Of a stretch of 58,332 nucleotides of DNA, positions 17,614 through 24,098 are shown piece by piece. Positions within the stretch are counted from its first letter, which is position 1; every line of letters begins with the position of its first letter. The DNA is from Bifidobacterium simiiventris (GTDB taxonomy: Bacteria; Actinomycetota; Actinomycetes; Actinomycetales; Bifidobacteriaceae): the NCBI RefSeq assembly GCF_019331715.1, contig NZ_JAHBBG010000014.1:1-58332 (forward strand), in the 5' to 3' direction. The position numbers were made by a program, and so were the translations under genes. The notes beneath the pieces are model-generated. The model had not been told where the DNA came from, ran no database searches, and saw only the letters and a list, made by a program, of their open reading frames with translations.

Positions 17614-17739
17614 TTGGTATATAGAGAGCTGAAAAGCCCGAAATTCCAACGATCGGAGCGTGTGATGCCGTCGTGGAGCCATGGCGACACGCCGATTTGC
17701 GCAACTCCGTGGTCTCGCGTATTATCAATCGAGTTGTTC

Positions 17740-17811
17740 GCCCCCATCGTCTAACGGTTAGGACACCAGACTTTCAATCTGACAACGAGAGTTCGACTCT
17801 CTCTGGGGGTA
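17740..17811 (+). tRNA. tRNA-Glu (anticodon UUC)
   Basis: A 72-base cloverleaf. The acceptor arm is GCCCCCA/TGGGGGT. The D arm contains GTCTAACGGTTAGGAC. The anticodon loop is CTTTCAA, giving anticodon TTC for Glu. The T arm GAGAGTTCGACTCTCTC holds the TTCGA motif. CCA is not encoded. Everything to its right has accessory-element content, so it is the probable integration site. Confidence 0.97.
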
Positions 17812-18231
17812 CTCACCGGCTCCGGGTTCCACGAGGTATCGTGGCCCGGAGCCTTTTGTTTCCAACGGTTTCAGGCCGCCAGCTTGGCCTTCAGTTGCTC
17901 GCACAGGAAACCCGGCGGTGGCCACTGCCACCAAAGATGCACCTCCGTCACTGCTCATTCCGCGCATCATCTGCTCGTACATCGACGCATCCAGCAGGGA
18001 GAGCGGGGGGACGTTGAAGAATTCCGCCACTGCGGCGATGTCCTGGATGGTCCAGGAAGTCTTGCCGGTCATCTTCGCGGACACGGCGCCCCTCTTCAGC
18101 CCCAGTGCCGCGCAAAGTGACTGCTGGGTCATCCCGCGGCCGGTCAGCTGCATGTTGACGTTCCAGATGAATACCCTCTGCAGGTAGTCGCCGAGTCCAT
18201 TGGATTCGGGCAATGGTTCGATTTTTGCCAT
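17758..18231 (-). CDS. XRE-family regulator whose 3' end runs antisense through tRNA-Glu
   Basis: A 157-residue protein starting MAKIEPLPESNG. Residues about 30-75 form a Cro/CI-type helix-turn-helix (MTQQSLCAALGLKRGAVSAK) followed by a hydrophobic helix. The last 20 or so residues (PQRESNSRCQ and onward) are the antisense reading of the tRNA, and the stop codon lies inside it. The C-terminal tail is therefore supplied by chromosomal DNA at the junction. It is divergent from the XRE gene at 18352, with palindromic sites between. A role as the element's repressor is inferred from position and fold. Confidence 0.75.
   Translation of the reverse strand: MAKIEPLPESNGLGDYLQRVFIWNVNMQLTGRGMTQQSLCAALGLKRGAVSAKMTGKTSWTIQDIAAVAEFFNVPPLSLLDASMYEQMMRGMSSDGGASLVAVATAGFPVRATEGQAGGLKPLETKGSGPRYLVEPGAGEYPQRESNSRCQIESLVS
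17818..17857 (+). terminator. Rho-independent terminator of tRNA-Glu
   Basis: GGCTCCGGG pairs with CCCGGAGCC, enclosing a CCACGA/TCGTGG inner stem, followed by TTTTG. Confidence 0.9.
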
Positions 18232-18246
18232 ATCAAGTCCTTTCAG

Positions 18247-18273
18247 ATTGGAGTTGTCCAATATCGATGGACA
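18247..18273. promoter_or_regulatory. Overlapping palindromic operators between divergent XRE genes
   Basis: Two dyads overlap: ATTGGA-GTTG-TCCAAT (18247-18262) and TGTCCA-N7-TGGACA (18255-18273). A related TGTC...TGGAC half-site pair recurs near 18320-18335, next to the rightward gene start. The layout resembles a phage-type switch with operators shared by divergent promoters. Which protein binds is inferred. Confidence 0.5.
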
Positions 18274-18351
18274 TAATCCTACAACAATGATTTGCTGCTG
18301 TGCAAGTTTCTTGATATATTGTCTATTGTGAATGGACTGACGGCAAAAATA

Positions 18352-18615
18352 ATGGATTCTCCGATGCGTCGCTATATGACGGCGGCGGGTCTGAGCTGCC
18401 GAGACCTCGCGAGGGAGATGGGTACGTCCAAATCCTCGGTCGCGGGAAAGGTCAACGGCTCGATACCGTGGCAGCAGTCCGACCTGATCTGGCTGGCCAT
18501 TCACCGAAACCTGTCCCCTGGGTATGTGCTCGGCATCGACGCCTATCTCACGGATGGCGGGTGGAAACCCGAAACGAGAATCCCCGGACCGGCTGGAACC
18601 CGGCGCGGGGATTGA
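18352..18615 (+). CDS. XRE-family regulator, divergent partner
   Basis: An 87-residue protein whose centre, LSCRDLAREMGTSKSSVAGK, is a helix-turn-helix. The following W...D pattern is shared with the leftward regulator, so the two are distant homologues. The start is uncertain: ATG 18352 and ATG 18364 lack ribosome sites, as does GTG 18328. A leaderless transcript from the TATATT-like sequence at about 18312 is possible. It may act as the Cro-like counterpart of the 17758-18231 gene. Confidence 0.65.
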   Translation: MDSPMRRYMTAAGLSCRDLAREMGTSKSSVAGKVNGSIPWQQSDLIWLAIHRNLSPGYVLGIDAYLTDGGWKPETRIPGPAGTRRGD

Positions 18616-18701
18616 ACGGCAACAACCATGGAGCCGCGGGCGCGCATATCCGCCAAGATCAGACGCCCGTCGTTCCGATTCCCCGAAGGAGGGTCATCGC
18701 C

Positions 18702-18875
18702 ATGACCGATTCTACCAATACCGCCGGCATTCGCCCGGCATCCGTCTTCGAGCCTAATCGCCAGCGCGACGCCGCGCGGCGGACGACGCGGGCCGGCGGC
18801 AAAGTCGATCTGCGCATCGCGAAGGCGCATGTGCTGTCCATGCTCGCCCACCCGTCCCGGGGCTCGCGCCGCTGA
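18702..18875 (+). CDS. Small basic protein of unknown function
   Basis: 57 residues beginning MTDSTNTAGIRPAS. It is Arg/Ala-rich with no recognisable domain. A good AAGGAGG lies eight bases before the ATG at 18702, which is the main evidence that it is translated. It precedes the membrane micro-protein and the replication-type gene in what looks like one operon. Confidence 0.5.
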   Translation: MTDSTNTAGIRPASVFEPNRQRDAARRTTRAGGKVDLRIAKAHVLSMLAHPSRGSRR

Positions 18876-18916
18876 GGCGCGCGTCCGCGGACCGTTTCCC
18901 CGATACCGGCCGAACC

Positions 18917-19072
18917 ATGTGGTGGCTGGTCGTTGCCGCCGTGTGCGTGTCCGGCGGCGTTCTCTCGTATGCGTTGTGCCGCGCCGCCCGTCTGGGCGAC
19001 GACATCGGCGCGAGGCTGCGCGAACGCCGCGAAGAGGACCCGGAGCATGACGGCGGGAAGGTCGAACGATGA
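18917..19072 (+). CDS. 51-residue single-span membrane protein
   Basis: The ATG at 18917 opens a frame reading MWWLVVAAVCVSGGVLSYAL and then a charged tail rich in Arg, Glu and Asp. That gives one hydrophobic helix (2-21) and a cytoplasmic basic/acidic tail. Its stop overlaps the next gene's start as ATGA (19069-19072), typical of translational coupling. No family is recognised. A clear ribosome site is lacking. Confidence 0.5.
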   Translation: MWWLVVAAVCVSGGVLSYALCRAARLGDDIGARLRERREEDPEHDGGKVER

Positions 19073-20262
19073 GCAGCAGAGCCGAGAACTGGGCATGGGA
19101 GCGCGACGACGTCAAGGGCATCACCAAGTTCGTGCTGGTGTACCTGGCCCGCCGCGCCTACTACGACGATGGCGCCGCCGCGTGGCCGAGCGTGGAGACC
19201 ATCGCGTTCAACTGCGGGTGCTGTGAGCGCACCGTGATCCGTTCGTTGCAGGAGTTGGAGCGCAAGGGCTACATCAGGCCCGGCGATCAGGAGATGTCGG
19301 CGCGCAACCCGCGCACGCGCAAGCCGATCGCCAAGGGACACCGCTCGCGCGTGTGGGACGTCGTCATGGACGGCGACCACGCCGCCGAGAACATCGAGGA
19401 GAAGCCCAGGAATCTGGACGCGCTGGCGGAAGGCGACGGAAAATCGAATCCAGACAAGGACAATTTGTCACCCGACGGATTGTCACCCGAACCGAAGGGC
19501 GTGGAGCCGAGGACAAATTGTCCCGGAATCTTGGACAGAAAGTCACCCAATAGACAAGTGATAAACAATTCTCCCCTCATCCCCTTCGGGGATGCTCCCC
19601 TCAACGCCGAACAAGCCCCCACGAAGACCGAACCCGTTCCGGCGACCGATTGGGGCAAGGCCCTGCCTCCAAGGGGCTGCAGGAACCCGCTATGGGTGCC
19701 CGAACCCGGCAAGCTGCCCGAGCCGGTCACGGAACGCGCCGGCCAGGAGGTGCGCGTGCTCGACGGCATCCGCCGGCGCATGCTCGCCGTGGACCAGAGG
19801 TTCGATGTTCCGGCGACCATGGCCGACCGCAAGGCCGTCCACTCGCTGCTGATCGATCGCCCGTACGGCGAGATCGTCGCGACGATGGACTGGGCGTACC
19901 GCAACCGCTACTGGCTGCCCCGGCTCACCAGCGGCGCCAGGTTCGCCGCGAACTACGTGCAGCTGCGACTGGAAATGCTCACCCATCCCGATCCGACGGG
20001 CAAGCGGGCGTCAGACGCCCCGCTGCCGGTCGTCAAGGACCCCAACCGGGCGATACCGGTCAGCTCGTCGTCCGCAAGCCGCGTGCCGATCTACGGGGCG
20101 GCGCTGCTGCGCACCTCGCTGTGTCAGGAACACATCGAAGGCGCCATCTCGCAGGAGGCGTGCCCGGTATGCGCGTACGACAAACGCAACCACGCCACCC
20201 ACGACGTCGCCGGGCACCGCAAGACGAAAGCCGTTGCACCGGAGGAGGCGGTGCGGCCATGA
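19069..20262 (+). CDS. Winged-helix replication-initiator-like protein of the element
   Basis: A 397-residue protein. The N-terminal domain (about 1-75) has the winged-helix pattern seen in element replication or transfer initiators: VYLARRAYYDDGAAAWPSVE, then ERTVIRSLQELERKGYI. A low-complexity polar stretch (about 110-215) follows, then a helical region with DWAYRNRYWLPRL and RFAANYVQLRLEM resembling the DnaD-like C-terminal module. Near the C-terminus the residues C..H and CPVC-YDKRNH could bind zinc. Its stop overlaps the WhiB start. Function as an initiator is inferred. The HTH assignment is firmer. Confidence 0.6.
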   Translation: MSSRAENWAWERDDVKGITKFVLVYLARRAYYDDGAAAWPSVETIAFNCGCCERTVIRSLQELERKGYIRPGDQEMSARNPRTRKPIAKGHRSRVWDVVMDGDHAAENIEEKPRNLDALAEGDGKSNPDKDNLSPDGLSPEPKGVEPRTNCPGILDRKSPNRQVINNSPLIPFGDAPLNAEQAPTKTEPVPATDWGKALPPRGCRNPLWVPEPGKLPEPVTERAGQEVRVLDGIRRRMLAVDQRFDVPATMADRKAVHSLLIDRPYGEIVATMDWAYRNRYWLPRLTSGARFAANYVQLRLEMLTHPDPTGKRASDAPLPVVKDPNRAIPVSSSSASRVPIYGAALLRTSLCQEHIEGAISQEACPVCAYDKRNHATHDVAGHRKTKAVAPEEAVRP

Positions 20263-20711
20263 GCGGGGACGGGCAGCGTCTTGAGGCGTGGAAGAAGGCC
20301 GGCGAATGCCGCGACTTCCCGCAACCATGGTCCGACTACCTGTGGTCGCTGGAGTTCGAGCACCGTCCCGGCGACGCGAAGGCGTTCCACTCGGTCGCCA
20401 AGGCCGTGTGCGAACGATGCCCGGTACGCGCCGAATGCCTGGCCTACGCGGCCAGCGGCGGACTTGAATGGGGCGTGTACGGCGGCAAGGTGTGCACCGA
20501 CCGGCGCAGGATCGCGCGCATGGCCGAAGCCGACGGCGTCCCCTGCCGGGACCGCGGCCTGCCGTGGCCGCAACGCTGGCGGCTGCTCACGGACTGGATA
20601 CGCGCCCACCGGAACGTGTTCGACGAAGCCACCGACGAGGCCAGCGCCGAACGCCAGCAACGACGCCTGCGCGCACGGGGGCAGGACGGCCGATCGCCCC
20701 GCCCCGCATGA
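20259..20711 (+). CDS. WhiB-family iron-sulfur transcription factor
   Basis: A 150-residue WhiB-like protein. The four cluster ligands are present: one Cys in AGECRDF (about residue 17), then CERCPVRAEC giving CxxCx5C. The turn motif reads EWGVYGGKV, where the canonical form is G(V/I)WGG, so Trp is replaced by Tyr. A basic helix follows. A C-terminal extension of about 60 residues is Arg-rich. Its start overlaps the upstream stop (ATGA). Element-borne WhiB proteins probably control the element's own genes. This is inferred. Confidence 0.85.
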   Translation: MSGDGQRLEAWKKAGECRDFPQPWSDYLWSLEFEHRPGDAKAFHSVAKAVCERCPVRAECLAYAASGGLEWGVYGGKVCTDRRRIARMAEADGVPCRDRGLPWPQRWRLLTDWIRAHRNVFDEATDEASAERQQRRLRARGQDGRSPRPA

Positions 20712-20716
20712 GCCGT

Positions 20717-20776
20717 CAGGCAATCAAACATTCAAACAAGCAGGAATCCAAGCAATCAGACAAGCAGACAATCAGG
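20717..20776 (+). repeat. Period-4 CANN array 1
   Basis: Fifteen consecutive four-base units in one register, 14 of them starting with CA (CAGG CAAT CAAA CATT CAAA ...). The third and fourth positions vary freely. It lies between the whiB stop and the parA start. Forward frames are automatically stop-free because CANN repeats cannot form TAA, TAG or TGA. Confidence 0.9.
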
Positions 20777-20830
20777 CGGCCGACTGATCAGGTTCGCGTG
20801 ATCGCCGGCAGTCGCAAAGGAGAAGAACGA

Positions 20831-21427
20831 ATGCGCATCGCCATAGCCAACGCCAAGGGCGGGGTCGCGAAGACCACGTCCAGCATCTACATCGCCTCGG
20901 TCATCGTTTCCAGGGGCGGCAGTGCCGTCGTGTACGACGCGGACCCGCAGTCCAGCGCGAGCCTGTGGGCCGCCGCCGCTGAACAGACCGCGGACCCGCT
21001 GACGTTCGACGTGCTTCCGGCCAACCAGGCCACGCTCCGTCAGCTCGCCGCGGGAGCGGACCCGGACGAATGGGCGATCATCGACGCGCCGCCGCAGGGG
21101 CCGACCCTGGACATGGCCATCAAGGCCGCCGATTTCGTAATCGTGCCGGCGTCGGACTCGCCCATGGACCTCCAGCAGGCATGGAGCACCCTCGACATGG
21201 CCAGGATGAGCACGCCAGCCGCGCTGCTGCTGGTCAAGGCCGAACGCAACACGAAGGCGTTCCGCGACACCATGGACGCACTCAACGCCATGGACACGCC
21301 CCGGTTCGACACGATCGTGCCGAAGGCTCAGTCCTACAAGCGTTCGCTCGGCACCAACCCGCACCAGCTGGGCGAATACCGGGACCTCGTCACCGAACTC
21401 CAGCAGATCGCCGGAAAGCAGGAGTGA
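20831..21427 (+). CDS. parA: ParA-family partition ATPase
   Basis: A 198-residue small ParA. The deviant Walker A KGGVAKTT is near the N-terminus, VYDADPQSSAS follows, and DEWAIIDAPPQGP is the Walker B region. It has no N-terminal HTH, as in type Ib partition ATPases such as ParF. AAAGGAG at 20818 fits the ATG at 20831. The same frame is open back to an ATG at 20708 across the CANN array, but that extension would be low-complexity. It is followed four bases later by a ribbon-helix-helix gene, the standard partner. Confidence 0.88.
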   Translation: MRIAIANAKGGVAKTTSSIYIASVIVSRGGSAVVYDADPQSSASLWAAAAEQTADPLTFDVLPANQATLRQLAAGADPDEWAIIDAPPQGPTLDMAIKAADFVIVPASDSPMDLQQAWSTLDMARMSTPAALLLVKAERNTKAFRDTMDALNAMDTPRFDTIVPKAQSYKRSLGTNPHQLGEYRDLVTELQQIAGKQE

Positions 21428-21431
21428 GACC

Positions 21432-21671
21432 ATGCAGGGCAACTACCAGCCACTGGCACGGCCGGTGCCGTTCGACGACGTGCTGCGTCAGCAGAACAAG
21501 ACCTCCAAGACCACGGGCGAACCGCTGGTCATGCTCTCATTGCGCATACCCGTGTCGCTCAAGACCCGGCTCAAGACCACGGCCGCCGCGCACGGATTGC
21601 CCATGCAGCAGCTCCTGCGCGACGCCATCGAACGCGAGCTCGACCGGCTCGACGGCGACGATGAGCCGTGA
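21432..21671 (+). CDS. Ribbon-helix-helix partner of ParA
   Basis: 79 residues. A flexible, polar N-terminus (1-33) precedes a ribbon-helix-helix core: strand LVMLSLRIP, then helices VSLKTRLKTTAAAHG and PMQQLLRDAIERELDRL. This is the architecture of ParG-type centromere-binding proteins, whose disordered N-tail stimulates the ParA ATPase. The gene starts four bases after parA. The CANN arrays flanking the pair are candidate binding sites. An antitoxin-type RHH is the alternative, but no toxin gene is adjacent. Confidence 0.75.
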   Translation: MQGNYQPLARPVPFDDVLRQQNKTSKTTGEPLVMLSLRIPVSLKTRLKTTAAAHGLPMQQLLRDAIERELDRLDGDDEP

Positions 21672-21676
21672 CCCGT

Positions 21677-21760
21677 CAGACAATCAAGCAATCAAGCAAT
21701 CCGACAATCCAGCAAGCAAACAAGCCAACAACCAAACGTTCAGGCAGTCAAACATGCAGA
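21677..21760 (+). repeat. Period-4 CANN array 2
   Basis: 21 four-base units in one unbroken register. The first base is C in all 21 and the dinucleotide is CA in 17 (the others are CC or CG). It starts six bases after the RHH stop and ends 42 bases before the next gene. It includes the run CAATCAAGCAATCAAGCAAT. Confidence 0.9.
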
Positions 21761-21801
21761 CGCGATCCGGCAAGCCGGCGCGTCTGCGGAAAGGAGACAC
21801 T

Positions 21802-22209
21802 ATGGACTATTCGATGGAGGTCTCCGTGCTCGGCGACCGGATCAGCATCGGCGAGGAGGCGCACGTCATCACCCTCGGCGTGAACACGGGATTCCCCGCG
21901 GGCTCCACGGCGGGACTGGCGTACACGCTCTCGCCATTGCAGGCCCGCGTGTTCGGCGCGCAGATGCGCGCGGCCGCGGACTCCGCGGAGGGGCATCCGG
22001 GCATGCCATCCGACGAGGAGGTGAACGCGGCGGCGAAGGTGTTCTGCGGCGGCGTGTGGAACGGGTTCGATCCCGCCAGCATGATGCCGACCGAACAGTT
22101 CGACCGGTTCTGGGGCGACGGCGAGGGACACCAGCTCTACCTGGAGATCGCGCGCCACGCGCTCATCGCCGCCCGCATGTCTATCCTCGCCGGGCAAAAC
22201 GAAAGCTGA
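21802..22209 (+). CDS. Conserved-looking element protein, unknown
   Basis: 135 residues starting MDYSMEVSVLGDR. It has no signal peptide or membrane span, looks mixed alpha/beta, and is acidic. No family is recognised. AAGGAG at 21791 gives a well-placed ribosome site for the ATG at 21802. It lies between CANN arrays 2 and 3 in the parA operon direction. Confidence 0.6.
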   Translation: MDYSMEVSVLGDRISIGEEAHVITLGVNTGFPAGSTAGLAYTLSPLQARVFGAQMRAAADSAEGHPGMPSDEEVNAAAKVFCGGVWNGFDPASMMPTEQFDRFWGDGEGHQLYLEIARHALIAARMSILAGQNES

Positions 22210-22329
22210 CAAGCAGACAAGCCCGCATGCAGGCAATCAAACAATCAAACTTGACTGCATGCAGTCAATCGGACATGCAAGCAATCAAGCAAGCCAACAA
22301 TCGGGAAAGCAAACAATCCAACAATCAGG
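22210..22329 (+). repeat. Period-4 CANN array 3
   Basis: Thirty four-base units over 120 bases, all in one register. The first base is C in 28 units, and most units are CAAT, CAAG, CAAA or CATG. It begins directly after the stop at 22209 and ends 14 bases before the next ATG, so it fills the whole intergenic space. Confidence 0.9.
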
Positions 22330-22343
22330 AACGGAGTAGAACC

Positions 22344-22595
22344 ATGAACGACAACCATAACGAAGACGAAGAGATCTTCGACGGCACGAGCGAGGATTCC
22401 GCGCTCGAAGACCAGATGAGCGCGCATATCGCTGCCATCGCCGCCAGCGGCGTCGCCGCCGAAGCCGAAGCCCTGGCCAACCGACAAGCCGACATGGCGG
22501 CCAAGGAACGCCACGAAACCAGACTGGCGCTCCTTGCCGCCGTCACCGTCATCGCAGGTCTTATGGCCTATGTAATCACTCGCATCGTCAAATAA
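22344..22595 (+). CDS. Small tail-anchored membrane protein, unknown
   Basis: 83 residues. The N-terminal 60 are acidic and helical (DEEIFDGTSEDSALEDQ, then Ala/Glu-rich). The C-terminal 20 form one hydrophobic span (LALLAAVTVIAGLMAYVI). GGAACGGAG at about 22327 precedes the ATG. It is the last gene of the left operon, followed by a hairpin. No family is recognised. Confidence 0.55.
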   Translation: MNDNHNEDEEIFDGTSEDSALEDQMSAHIAAIAASGVAAEAEALANRQADMAAKERHETRLALLAAVTVIAGLMAYVITRIVK

Positions 22596-22619
22596 AGACG
22601 ATGTTTCTGTCGCCTATCA

Positions 22620-22659
22620 TTTCAGGGACGGGTAATTCCTTGAATCCACGTCCCTGAAA
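22620..22659. terminator. Convergent hairpin
   Basis: TTTCAGGGACG pairs with CGTCCCTGAAA (11 perfect pairs). It lies between the convergent 22344-22595 gene and the Abi gene, and probably ends both transcripts. The flanking T tract is short. Confidence 0.65.
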
Positions 22660-22696
22660 GGCGCGCGTTTCCCATTTATGCAATTAGGATGCCCCG

Positions 22697-23710
22697 TCAA
22701 TGAGCTGAGCCATCGACTCGCCACAGCGGCGACACCCTCCATCCGTCAGGGAATCCCATGTCAGACTTTGGAATCTGAGGGTACCTGTCCATGAGGGAGA
22801 TGAATTTCTCCGTCCATGCGGGTCCGTCGATCTGGGATGTCAGGTAGTTCTCCATGGTGAGGAATGCAGCGGGGCCGGAGGACTTACGGAAGATATCCCA
22901 ATCGTTGCCCCACCAACCCTTTGCATGGGATCCGCTGCGATGCTTCGGCAGTTTCGGCGCTATGCGGGTGCTGGTTTCGTTCCAGAAGCGATCGTGGTGC
23001 GCGGTCATGTTCCGGGCCTGCCGGATAGTCTCAAGCCAATTGGAGAGGATTTTGGCGTCGCCGCGTACGGCGGGATTCGGGTTGGGGTTGAAGATATGCA
23101 GCCTGGTGGCCAGCTTTCTCTTGATATGGTCTGGCGCTCCTTGGTAGAAGTTCTCCTTGAGTGTTCCGTAGCTCAGGCATCCGACGATCATCCAATACGG
23201 AGGCAGCGGATCGCTGTAGGTACTCCGAAAATGCCTGAGGTACGGAAGATTTGATTTGGTGAATGTCGAACGCAACGAGGAAAGGCAAGCCAGATGGTCG
23301 TCATAGCTCAACCCCGGGAGTCCTTCCCGGGTCATGTAGCCGAATTCGCCGCCGAATACCGATAGTTCATGGGCGAGGAAGCTCTTGAGATAGATCTCGA
23401 TGGTGACGATGCCGTCGAATACCAGCATCCGCAGTTCCTGATCGAACAGGTATCTATCCCAGATATCCTTGAATTGCACATCTTGACGGAAGGGCAATGA
23501 GCGCTTCGCCGACTGCTCCGATACCGGGGTGAGGAACGGATACCAGTACCCTTTCAGCCGGAAGTATCCCACTTGCTCGATTCGGCGCTCAAGCAGCTCA
23601 CGACTTATTCCGGACAAACCGTTGTCAATAAGCTTGGCCGATAAATCATCCAATGATTTCGGCGGATGCTGCGGATAGGGGCGGAGCTGTGGAGTATCAT
23701 TCTCGTCCAT
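22697..23710 (-). CDS. Abi_2 (AbiD/F-type) abortive-infection protein
   Basis: 337 residues of the Abi_2 family. It opens with the family signature LIDNGLSG...RIEQVGYFRLKGYWYP and ends with the HEPN motif RNMTAHHDRFWN, which fits Rx4H followed by a second His. Such proteins are HEPN RNases that abort phage infection, probably by cleaving RNA. It is a lone gene, AT-richer than its neighbours, with an AT-rich upstream region. It is likely defence cargo of the element. Confidence 0.85.
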   Translation of the reverse strand: MDENDTPQLRPYPQHPPKSLDDLSAKLIDNGLSGISRELLERRIEQVGYFRLKGYWYPFLTPVSEQSAKRSLPFRQDVQFKDIWDRYLFDQELRMLVFDGIVTIEIYLKSFLAHELSVFGGEFGYMTREGLPGLSYDDHLACLSSLRSTFTKSNLPYLRHFRSTYSDPLPPYWMIVGCLSYGTLKENFYQGAPDHIKRKLATRLHIFNPNPNPAVRGDAKILSNWLETIRQARNMTAHHDRFWNETSTRIAPKLPKHRSGSHAKGWWGNDWDIFRKSSGPAAFLTMENYLTSQIDGPAWTEKFISLMDRYPQIPKSDMGFPDGWRVSPLWRVDGSAH

Positions 23711-24098
23711 CGTTCCTCCGATAAGAAAAATGCCACCCTAGTGTGCTTCAGTGAGAGGCAATGGTGGCTTTTAACATCGCTAATTGTAGCGAATATATCG
23801 CCTTTCGTAAAGATACAGAACACTCCGTACATCTAGTATCCAAAGCAGAGCGATGCACTAAATGTAGTATTCGCGTCATGTTTCATCCGTGAACGGGTTG
23901 CCAATCTTCGTCACATGTCCGCCGCAGCGTCGCTCGATGCGGGGTGATGCTGATGGTGCGTTCGGGGTCCGATGGCCGGCCGTCGGGCTTGCGGGCGTGC
24001 TTTTCTTCCAGGGACCCGGGAGGAGGCGGGTTCTGGAGTCCCCGTCTCCTCCCTTTCCCGGAGAGGGGCTTGTGATCGCATGTGGGAAAGGATTTCGT
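23711..24098. promoter_or_regulatory. Divergent upstream region of Abi and adhesin genes
   Basis: No gene is supported here. The left half is AT-rich and holds the Abi promoter region. The right half contains a strong imperfect hairpin at about 24017-24056: GGGAGGAGGCGGG pairs with CCCCGTCTCCTCCC. It lies in the adhesin leader, 40 bases before the start codon. Its position suggests attenuation or translational control of the adhesin, which is unproven. Confidence 0.4.

Noticed and set aside
20717..22329. CANN arrays as a CRISPR
   Set aside because: There are no conserved repeats of 20-40 bases with unique spacers. The pattern is a four-base period, and no cas genes are present.
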